From: Erwinia typographi
GTDB taxonomy: Bacteria; Pseudomonadota; Gammaproteobacteria; Enterobacterales; Enterobacteriaceae
Direction of reading: 5' to 3'
Length of the DNA stretch: 64,000 bases
Assembly (NCBI RefSeq): GCF_000773975.1
Contig: NZ_JRUQ01000040.1
Coordinates: 1 to 64,000, forward strand
Shown: positions 58,143 through 64,000 of the stretch, in pieces
Position numbering within the stretch: position 1 is the first letter of the stretch
How the letters are laid out: each line of letters starts with the position of its first letter
Position numbers and translations under genes: made by a program
Notes under the pieces: generated by a model
Database searches by the model: none
Told to the model about the DNA's origin: nothing
The model's input: the letters and a program-made list of their open reading frames with translations, nothing else

Positions 58143-58586
58143 ATGCATCAAATGCGACTAAGCACCACCTCCGACTCTCCGCGCGTCAACTGGCAGCAAC
58201 TGGCCGATTTAATCGAACGTGCCGGGCTGAGTCGCCGCGATCCCGAGGTGCTTCAGCGCGCTTATCAGCATTCTCAGTTTGTCTGGTTTGGCTATGTCGA
58301 CGGCAGGCTGATGGCTACCGCGCACGCGATCAGCGATATGACCTGGGCGTCGTATCTGTCTGACGTGATTGTCGACGAGGCTTATCAGGGAAGGGGTTAT
58401 GGCGGGCAGCTAATGGCGGCGATCATGGCATCGCTGGCACCCTGCGGGAAGGTGTTTATTTACTCAATGCCGGACAAAATCAGCTTCTACCAGAAGCTGG
58501 GATACGCGTCATTAACCACCGGGATGATTTATGCTGAAGGGACGGCGCTACTCAGGTTACAGGAAAAGGGGTTTATCAGCGAGTAG
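58143..58586 (+). CDS. GNAT-family N-acetyltransferase
   Basis: A 147-residue GNAT. The acetyl-CoA loop is VDEAYQGRGYGGQLM (about 76-90). The C-terminal KISFYQKLGYASLTTGM is the usual FYxKLGF-type motif B region. It looks like the small, often PanM/aminoglycoside-like GNATs, but no specific substrate can be assigned. The ATG at 58143 follows AGAGGGAC; a later ATG (58152) is possible. It is not in the E. coli locus, where yffB follows ypfM. Confidence 0.78.
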   Translation: MHQMRLSTTSDSPRVNWQQLADLIERAGLSRRDPEVLQRAYQHSQFVWFGYVDGRLMATAHAISDMTWASYLSDVIVDEAYQGRGYGGQLMAAIMASLAPCGKVFIYSMPDKISFYQKLGYASLTTGMIYAEGTALLRLQEKGFISE

Positions 58587-58590
58587 CCCA

Positions 58591-58609
58591 CGGGGGGCTC
58601 AGCCCCCCG
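58591..58609. other. GC-rich hairpin between convergent genes
   Basis: CGGGGGGC-TCA-GCCCCCCG: an 8-bp all-GC stem with a 3-base loop, without a U-tract. It lies between the GNAT gene and the convergent small gene. Confidence 0.45.
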
Positions 58610-58627
58610 GACGCGACACATCCACTG

Positions 58628-58822
58628 TTATTTCAGAACAATCACTTTATCGTATCCGCCGCTTTCACTGTCGATATGCGTTTTGGCGTCAGGGTATTCC
58701 GCCAGCACCGCCTCAACGATGTGATTAAACTCATCACAACGGGTTTTTTTCTTCCTGGCGATGACGATCATCGATTGGGTCTCTTCAACCGTATGGGCGG
58801 AAGACGCTTTCAAATAGTTCAT
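58628..58822 (-). CDS. Small conserved-looking hypothetical protein
   Basis: A 64-residue basic and acidic soluble protein (MNYLKASSAHTVEETQSM, MIVIARKKKTRCDEF, HIVEAVLAEYPDA, DSESGGYDKVIVLK). It has no signal peptide or membrane segment, and one cysteine. A very good ribosome binding site (GTAAGGAGGGACAAC) fixes the ATG at 58822. An alternating beta-alpha-beta pattern suggests a small folded domain. I do not recognise the family. Confidence 0.65.
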   Translation of the reverse strand: MNYLKASSAHTVEETQSMIVIARKKKTRCDEFNHIVEAVLAEYPDAKTHIDSESGGYDKVIVLK

Positions 58823-59105
58823 GTTGTCCCTCCTTACGCTAAGTCTCTGTCTGGGTGATGATATGCCTGGCATCCCTGCTGCCTCGCAGGCGCGTCCGCT
58901 GTGGACTAACCGCCTGAACAGTATCGAATATAGTTGAAACCCACAGGAAAAAGAAGGTGATCGAACGCCCTTTTTAGTCAGATTTAGCTGATTATTCCTC
59001 TCTTCCTGAAAGAAGGGCTGATTTTAAATAATTTTTTCACAATACATTAAAAATTTGCTACAGTTTTGTACTTATTGCAGATATAAGTTATTTTAAGGAA
59101 AATAA
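58823..59105. other. AT-rich spacer with no recognised feature
   Basis: A 283-bp spacer holding promoters for the two flanking genes. From about 58930 on it becomes strongly AT-rich (ATAATTTTTTCACAATACATTAAAAATTTG near 59029), continuous in composition with the next gene. AAGGAAAATAA precedes the ATG at 59106. Confidence 0.4.
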
Positions 59106-59957
59106 ATGGAAAGCTTGACGTCATGGATTTTAAACAGCCAGTTAAAAACCATTATTTCTATTATCCTCATTATTCTTTTTATCTATTATATCTATCATCG
59201 TGCCGGTTCAGGCTATAGCCTCTTTAGCAGAATCTGGAATCTGATCTCCGGTGAAAAAAACTTCAATCACAGCGATCTTCAATCGCTGGTCCATGACAGA
59301 AATGACATCGAAAGATATAACGTTGTTTTCAATGGCAGAGCCACCAGCATTAAACAGATTAAGAAATTCAAAATCTGGTATGAGAAGTATGATATCAGCC
59401 TGAAAGAGATTTCAAATGCCAAAGGCTGGTTTGATATCGATCGTTTAAAAATAACGACGCCAACGTGGCCAGTCCATTTATGCATCCTTTCTCTCTCTGT
59501 TTCCACGCTTATTCTTACCCTGTTCTTCACCACGTTGGGTGTCCGGAATTCAGCGGCGTTAACGTTTAAAAGCGATAACAGTACCTTCTGGATAGATAGC
59601 CACTCCGCAAAGAATATCTTCCCCCATTACCTGCCTTTTACTAAAAACTCGCTCAACTGGGAAATAACCCCTGAACAATGCAGCAAGTTCCCTGAGCCTA
59701 CCGTCAAGTTCAAATCTGCATCGGGAATGAATGACGAACAGATAAAAATAATCTGCGCTTCATTCACCTCCGCGAAACAGCAACTCTTCATCAAAGAAAC
59801 TATCAGGAAGCAAAAATATTTGCTGTTCTTCGCCGCTGGACTGTTGCTCTTCCTGATTTTTTTAATCGTTAAACTATCACGAATGCTGTCCAGCTATGAC
59901 GCAAGAAATATGATCAGAAGAAAAGTTCATGAATATATGACCCAACACTCGCTATAG
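59106..59957 (+). CDS. AT-rich membrane protein of unknown function
   Basis: A 283-residue protein. TM1 is at about 13-31 (LKTIISIILIILFIYYIYH), TM2 at about 122-142 (HLCILSLSVSTLILTLFFTTL) and TM3 at about 238-258 (YLLFFAAGLLLFLIFLIVK). A loop of about 95 residues rich in Asn, Lys and charged residues separates TM1 and TM2. A second, about 95 residues with cysteines (EQCSKF, IICASF), lies between TM2 and TM3, and a basic tail follows. Base composition is markedly more AT-rich than every neighbour and codons follow that bias, suggesting recent transfer. No homologue recognised. AAGGAAAATAA supports the start. Confidence 0.75.
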   Translation: MESLTSWILNSQLKTIISIILIILFIYYIYHRAGSGYSLFSRIWNLISGEKNFNHSDLQSLVHDRNDIERYNVVFNGRATSIKQIKKFKIWYEKYDISLKEISNAKGWFDIDRLKITTPTWPVHLCILSLSVSTLILTLFFTTLGVRNSAALTFKSDNSTFWIDSHSAKNIFPHYLPFTKNSLNWEITPEQCSKFPEPTVKFKSASGMNDEQIKIICASFTSAKQQLFIKETIRKQKYLLFFAAGLLLFLIFLIVKLSRMLSSYDARNMIRRKVHEYMTQHSL

Positions 59958-60030
59958 ATTTGCTGATAATCAGCGAGAAAAATGGCTTAGCTGAACACAA
60001 TTACTGCAGAAAGAAGGAGTTAAGAATTAC

Positions 60031-60390
60031 ATGTTCAAAATGTACGGCATCAAAAACTGCGACACCATAAAGAAGGCCCGCAAATATCTGGAAGCGAACG
60101 GCGTGGACTGCCAGTTTCATGATTACCGCGCGGACGGTCTCGACAGCGCGACGCTACAGGGTTTTATTGAGGTGCTCGGCTGGGAAGCGCTGCTGAACAC
60201 GCGCGGCACCACCTGGCGCAAGCTTAGCGAAGAGGCGCGCAGCGCGGTGAATAACGCTGCCGCCGCTCGCGAGCTGATGCTGGAACAGCCAGCAATAATC
60301 AAACGCCCGTTGCTCTGCGGCGCAGACGGTTCTATGCTGCTGGGTTTTAGCGAATCCACTTACCAGCAATTTATTTCGGAGAAGTCCTGA
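60031..60390 (+). CDS. yffB: ArsC/Spx-family protein YffB
   Basis: A 119-residue thioredoxin-fold protein. The N-terminal [17 protein letters not shown] carries the single conserved cysteine (no CXXC). [16 protein letters not shown] and [10 protein letters not shown] are family hallmarks. It matches E. coli YffB (118), which is not a true arsenate reductase; a glutathione-dependent thiol-transfer role is only suggested. Its TGA is two bases from the dapE ATG, so the two are co-translated. Confidence 0.93.
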   Translation: MFKMYGIKNCDTIKKARKYLEANGVDCQFHDYRADGLDSATLQGFIEVLGWEALLNTRGTTWRKLSEEARSAVNNAAAARELMLEQPAIIKRPLLCGADGSMLLGFSESTYQQFISEKS

Positions 60391-60392
60391 TT

Positions 60393-61520
60393 ATGTTCTG
60401 TCCGGTCATTGAGCTGACGCAGCAGCTTATTCGTCGCCCTTCCCTCAGCCCGGATGATGCCGGTTGTCAGGCTATCATGATCAAACGCCTGCAGGCGCTG
60501 GGCTTTACCATTGAGCCGATGAACATTGGCGATACCCTGAACTTCTGGGCCTGGCGCGGACAGGGCGAGACGCTGGCCTTTGCCGGACATACCGACGTAG
60601 TGCCAACCGGTGAGGCCAGGCTGTGGACTAATCCGCCGTTTGAACCCACCATTCGCGACGGTATGCTCTATGGTCGCGGCGCGGCGGATATGAAAGGCTC
60701 ACTGGCAGCGATGATCGTGGCGGCAGAGCGTTTTGTTACCGGTCATCCGCAGCATAAGGGCCGCCTGGCTTTTCTGATCACCTCTGACGAAGAAGCCAAC
60801 GCGACTAACGGCACGGTGAAAGTGGTTGAAGCGCTGATGGCGCGTAAAGAGCGCATGGATTACTGCCTGGTCGGCGAACCTTCCAGCACCACAATCGTCG
60901 GTGACGTGGTGAAAAATGGCCGTCGCGGCTCGATGACCGCCAACCTGACCCTGCATGGGGTTCAGGGCCACGTCGCCTATCCGCATCTGGCCGACAATCC
61001 GGTGCATCGCGCCCTGCCCGCGCTGAATGAGCTGGTGGCTACCGAGTGGGACCAGGGCAACGAGTTTTTCCCTCCGACCAGTATGCAGATTGCTAACGTG
61101 CAGGCGGGGACGGGCAGCAACAACGTTATCCCTGGCGAGCTCTTTGTGCAGTTTAACTTCCGCTTCAGCACCGAGCTGACCGAAGAGATGATTAAACAGC
61201 AGGTGCAGGCGCTGCTGGAGCGCCATCAGCTGCGCTACACGCTGGAATGGAAGGTTTCCGGCCAGCCGTTTCTGACTTCTCGCGGCAGGCTGGTGGATGC
61301 GGTGGTAAATGCCGTTGCGCACTATAATGAAATCAAACCGCAGTTGCAGACCACTGGCGGAACCTCTGACGGACGATTTATCGCCCGGATGGGTGCCCAG
61401 GTGGTCGAACTGGGTCCGGTGAACGCCACCATTCATAAAATCAATGAGTGTGTCAAAGCCTCGGACCTGCAACTGCTGAGCCGCATGTACCAGCGGATTA
61501 TGGAACAGCTGATCGCATAA
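60393..61520 (+). CDS. dapE: Succinyl-diaminopimelate desuccinylase
   Basis: A 375-residue dinuclear zinc M20 enzyme making LL-diaminopimelate for lysine and peptidoglycan; E. coli DapE also has 375. Ligands are visible: [21 protein letters not shown], the catalytic glutamate in [10 protein letters not shown] and the C-terminal ATIHKINE histidine. It also has the family's [20 protein letters not shown]. Overlap-close with yffB, and ypfN follows after 17 bp, the E. coli order. Confidence 0.97.
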   Translation: MFCPVIELTQQLIRRPSLSPDDAGCQAIMIKRLQALGFTIEPMNIGDTLNFWAWRGQGETLAFAGHTDVVPTGEARLWTNPPFEPTIRDGMLYGRGAADMKGSLAAMIVAAERFVTGHPQHKGRLAFLITSDEEANATNGTVKVVEALMARKERMDYCLVGEPSSTTIVGDVVKNGRRGSMTANLTLHGVQGHVAYPHLADNPVHRALPALNELVATEWDQGNEFFPPTSMQIANVQAGTGSNNVIPGELFVQFNFRFSTELTEEMIKQQVQALLERHQLRYTLEWKVSGQPFLTSRGRLVDAVVNAVAHYNEIKPQLQTTGGTSDGRFIARMGAQVVELGPVNATIHKINECVKASDLQLLSRMYQRIMEQLIA

Positions 61521-61537
61521 GCGACTAAGGTGAGAAG

Positions 61538-61726
61538 ATGGAATGGCTGAAAGAGTATTGGTGGCTGCTGGTGATCGTACTGATGGTGGGCGTACTGATG
61601 AACGTCTACAAAGATCTTAAGCGCATCGATCACAAAAAATCTATCGATAACAAGCCGGATTTGCCGCCGCATCGGGATTTCAACGACAAGTGGGACGATG
61701 ACGAAGACTGGCCGAAGAAGAAATAA
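61538..61726 (+). CDS. ypfN: Membrane-anchored protein YpfN
   Basis: A 62-residue protein with one N-terminal membrane segment (about 7-23, [18 protein letters not shown]). A conserved cytoplasmic tail follows ([32 protein letters not shown]). It matches E. coli YpfN (66, UPF0370) in sequence and position after dapE. Function unknown. AAGGTGAGAAG is the ribosome binding site. Confidence 0.92.
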   Translation: MEWLKEYWWLLVIVLMVGVLMNVYKDLKRIDHKKSIDNKPDLPPHRDFNDKWDDDEDWPKKK

Positions 61727-61780
61727 CGTTAGCGCAGGGGTGATCTCCCCTGCCTGGTTTTTCCCCGCCGCGCCGCCCTC

Positions 61781-63793
61781 TCAGGATAATGAGTTGAGAT
61801 AAGCCTGCCAGCGGCTGCTTCGCGAAGCGTCCAGCGCATTCAGCGCCGTTTGCGCTTCCTGCCGCCAGCTGGACAGCAGTGCCTTTTTACCTGATAAGCC
61901 AAACTGCTGGCTCAGCTCCGCGGGCGAAAGCCCCGCGACGATCGCCCCACGTAGCAAAGGTAAGGCTTGCTGGCTGTCGCTGACCAGCCGCCCTAACGCC
62001 CCCATGCTGACCTCGAAAGGCCGCTGTCCCCAGGCAAAACCGGCCAGCTCCCGCCAGTCCTCTTCATCAAGGTGCCGATCGCCGACCGGTGCAAGCGCAA
62101 GGTTGACTTCAGGAGTCAGGCGCTGTAACCAGGGCCAGTCACGCCGCAGGCGATGCGATCCGCGCCGGGCCAGCGCTTCAGCCTCTTTGCTTAGCGGCAG
62201 AATCGCCATCGCCGTATAGCAGCCGCTGCTGGCCTCGCGCTGACTGCCAAAACGCATCAGTTGGAAACCACACTCTTGCCAGAAATGCCACAGCTCCTCC
62301 GTGTAGCCAAAACTGACCGAAAGAAAATCCAGCCCCTGCGCAGCGTGCAGGCTTTGCTGCACCATCTGGCGTCCAATCCCCTGACGGCGGCAGTCGGGCG
62401 CAATCGCGATGCGGCTAATCCGCCGCGATCGCAGCCGGGCCGCTTCGGGCCAGCCCCCGTGTGCGGCCAGAGACTGCGCGACCAGATTGCCTCTGGGCCG
62501 ACGATTCCCTGCCCAGACGGCCTCGGCCAGCCCGGCCGACAGCCCGCCTTCATCAACCAGCCACAGCGCGCCCTGTACCGTTTCACCCTGCGAGGCCAGG
62601 CTAAAGTGCATCCCCGGCGCATCCATCATTCGCCGGAGATCCAGCGGCGAGGTGCGATAGTGGGCGCTGGTCAGCAGCCGGTACATGGCTGAAAGCTGCT
62701 CGGGGGCCGTCAGCCAGGCGGACTGTTCAGGGAAAGCGTAACGTACAGGGCGTCTATCCCGCTGCGGTTCGGCGTCATCAAACAGCAGCGCCTGATTGAT
62801 AAAATGCTCCAGCGGATCCTGCGCCGACCAGCGCAGCGGCCGATCCAGCCTCAGGAGTGTGACCTGGGGCAGGCTGGCGCAGAACTTGAGCATAAAACCG
62901 CGTCCCGTTCCCTCGTAACCTTGCAGCGTCGAGGTCAGCAGCGTGCGGGGATAGAGCTTCACCAGTCGTTTAAGAAGAGGAGCAGGAATAGCCGCCGCTT
63001 CATCGACCAGCAGCCAGTCAATGCCCTGAGGGCGCTGTTGCGGGCTGAGCGCCAGCAGCCGGTCAGGCGCGATAAACTCAAACGCTTCTCCGGCGAATTC
63101 AGCCAGCACATCCGTCGCCACTTTGGCCGGAGCGGCGATCAGACAGCGTCCCGGCCAGCGAGCGGCCAGCAGCCCAGCCAGCGCGGATTTCCCCCTGCCT
63201 CGCGCGGCGATCAGCACCGAGATCCCCGGTTCGCTGTCCAGCAGGCTGTTCAGCACCTGCTGTTGCTGACGGGTATCGTCAGGCCGCCAGGCTGGCTGGC
63301 AGGGAAGAGGAGGAAGCGTAAAAGGCTGATGCTGTCGCAGCAGGGCAATCTGCCCGTCCTGTTCGATCAGCCGCTGAAAACGCCGGATAAAATGCGGGGA
63401 AGGAATCGGTGAGGCTTGCTCGCTCCAGCGCAGCGAATCGGTATCTGGCAGCGTAGCCCAGCGCGACCACTCAGGCACCAACACAAGCAGCCAGCTACCG
63501 GCCTTTAAGGTACCGGAGAGCGCGGCAAGCGCTTCGGCATGAAAACCAGCGCGGGCGTCAAATACCGCGTGGAGGAACTCGCGCCCCAGCAGCGTTCTCG
63601 CCGCCTGGGGCGCGCAGTGTAGCGGACTGTGCGGCGCGTCGCCAAGCCACATCCAGTCGCCCGGCAGCCAGGCCATCCACTGCCCGGCCTGACGTTCGCA
63701 CCATTCCGCATCGCCGCTGATGACCAGAATTTGCCGCAGCCCCTGCTGCCTGAGCGCTTCGGTAAAGTTCAGGGCGGCTTCAATCTCCGCCAC
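61781..63793 (-). CDS. tmcA: tRNA(Met) cytidine acetyltransferase TmcA
   Basis: A 670-residue enzyme acetylating the wobble cytidine (ac4C34) of elongator tRNA-Met. An N-terminal DUF1726 part is at about 1-110. The RecA-like helicase module has Walker A AARGRGKSAL (196-205) and Walker B LLVDEAAAI (261-269). The GNAT module carries RIAIAPDCRRQGIGRQMV (461-478), then a helical tRNA-binding tail. The start is GTG at 63793, two bases after the ypfJ stop, so translation is likely coupled. E. coli ypfH, which lies between ypfN and tmcA there, is absent. Confidence 0.95.
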   Translation of the reverse strand: MAEIEAALNFTEALRQQGLRQILVISGDAEWCERQAGQWMAWLPGDWMWLGDAPHSPLHCAPQAARTLLGREFLHAVFDARAGFHAEALAALSGTLKAGSWLLVLVPEWSRWATLPDTDSLRWSEQASPIPSPHFIRRFQRLIEQDGQIALLRQHQPFTLPPLPCQPAWRPDDTRQQQQVLNSLLDSEPGISVLIAARGRGKSALAGLLAARWPGRCLIAAPAKVATDVLAEFAGEAFEFIAPDRLLALSPQQRPQGIDWLLVDEAAAIPAPLLKRLVKLYPRTLLTSTLQGYEGTGRGFMLKFCASLPQVTLLRLDRPLRWSAQDPLEHFINQALLFDDAEPQRDRRPVRYAFPEQSAWLTAPEQLSAMYRLLTSAHYRTSPLDLRRMMDAPGMHFSLASQGETVQGALWLVDEGGLSAGLAEAVWAGNRRPRGNLVAQSLAAHGGWPEAARLRSRRISRIAIAPDCRRQGIGRQMVQQSLHAAQGLDFLSVSFGYTEELWHFWQECGFQLMRFGSQREASSGCYTAMAILPLSKEAEALARRGSHRLRRDWPWLQRLTPEVNLALAPVGDRHLDEEDWRELAGFAWGQRPFEVSMGALGRLVSDSQQALPLLRGAIVAGLSPAELSQQFGLSGKKALLSSWRQEAQTALNALDASRSSRWQAYLNSLS

Positions 63794-63795
63794 GA

Positions 63796-64000
63796 TCAGC
63801 CGCTAAACGTATCGCACTGGCCCGGATTACCGCCATCAAACCCTTTTTTAAACCAGCTGTAGCGCTGCTGAGAGGTGCCGTGGGTAAAGCTGTCCGGCAC
63901 CACTCTGCCCTGCCCGCGCTGCTGAAGACGGTCATCGCCAATCGCTTCTGCGGCGTTGAGCGCCTCCTGCAAATCGCCCGGCTCAAGCACATTTTCCTTC
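63796..64000 (-). CDS. ypfJ: Putative neutral zinc metallopeptidase YpfJ (3' end only)
   Basis: The C-terminal 67 or so codons of a gene continuing beyond the window edge, ending in a TGA at 63796. [22 protein letters not shown], followed by GNPGQCDTF, matches the end of E. coli YpfJ, a family with an HExxH zinc site upstream of this part (not visible here). The gene is co-oriented with tmcA and two bases upstream of it. Confidence 0.88.
   Translation of the reverse strand, partial: KENVLEPGDLQEALNAAEAIGDDRLQQRGQGRVVPDSFTHGTSQQRYSWFKKGFDGGNPGQCDTFSG

Overview
The window is a chromosomal segment of an enterobacterium. From the yfeR end to the ypfJ end, gene after gene follows the Escherichia coli K-12 order around the pts/cys region: yfeR-yfeH-ypeB-ligA-zipA-cysZ-cysK-ptsHI-crr, then cysM-cysAWTP, yfeX-yfeY-yfeZ, ypeA/amiA-hemF, talA-tktB-ypfG, nudK, narQ-acrD-ypfM, yffB-dapE-ypfN-tmcA-ypfJ. 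Protein lengths are near the E. coli ones and the base composition is visibly GC-rich. Several E. coli neighbours are absent (pdxK, ucpA, murQP, the eut genes, maeB, aegA, ypfH). The accessory genes replacing them are sugar-catabolism genes typical of a plant- or soil-associated relative. An Erwiniaceae or Pectobacteriaceae-like host is my inference; nothing in the sequence proves the genus.

Layout. 1-2.8 kb: a FlxA-like coiled-coil gene, the divergent yfeR/yfeH pair and ypeB. 2.8-8 kb: ligA, zipA, cysZ, cysK. 8-11.1 kb: the general PTS proteins HPr, EI and EIIA-Glc. 11.2-14 kb: an accessory GntR/FCD regulator and a CpxAR-like two-component pair where E. coli has pdxK. 14.1-18.9 kb: cysM and the sulfate/thiosulfate importer cysPTWA, with a strong terminator between cysA and cysM. 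19-23.8 kb: yfeX, yfeY, yfeZ, ypeA, amiA, hemF.

23.8-31.4 kb is the first catabolic island. A SorC-type regulator, an ApnO-like oxidoisomerase, an OiaC-like decarboxylase, a triosephosphate isomerase homologue (LerI-like), a fused DhaK-DhaL kinase (LerK-like) and an MFS importer lie on the minus strand. A divergent RpiB homologue (DerI-like) lies on the plus strand. Read together they spell D-apionate -> 3-oxo-isoapionate -> L-erythrulose -> erythrulose phosphates -> D-erythrose 4-phosphate. The next two genes, talA and tktB, use erythrose 4-phosphate. The 421-bp divergent promoter region carries two copies of TGAACATATGARCA and a CRP-like site.

36.4-44.3 kb is the second island: a DeoR-type regulator, a ribose-type ABC importer with two permeases, an AlsE-like epimerase, a ROK kinase and a ribokinase-like PfkB kinase. 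All lie on one strand and overlap or nearly touch. It probably imports a rare hexose (allose/allulose type) and delivers fructose 6-phosphate. 45-50 kb, beyond nudK, is the third island: a ribose-type ABC importer with an unusual single-domain ATPase, two permeases and a binding protein, coupled to an M20 deacylase. Two near-identical palindromes (GTAAACCGGTTTAC type) stand upstream of it. No regulator, sugar kinase or isomerase is nearby, so its substrate is the least predictable in the window.

50.3-64 kb: ansP, a small DUF1471 periplasmic protein, narQ, acrD with a BaeR-like box, the 20-residue ypfM, a GNAT, two unknown genes (one markedly AT-rich and membrane-bound), yffB-dapE-ypfN, tmcA and the 3' end of ypfJ. 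I saw no tRNA, rRNA, CRISPR array, insertion sequence or prophage.
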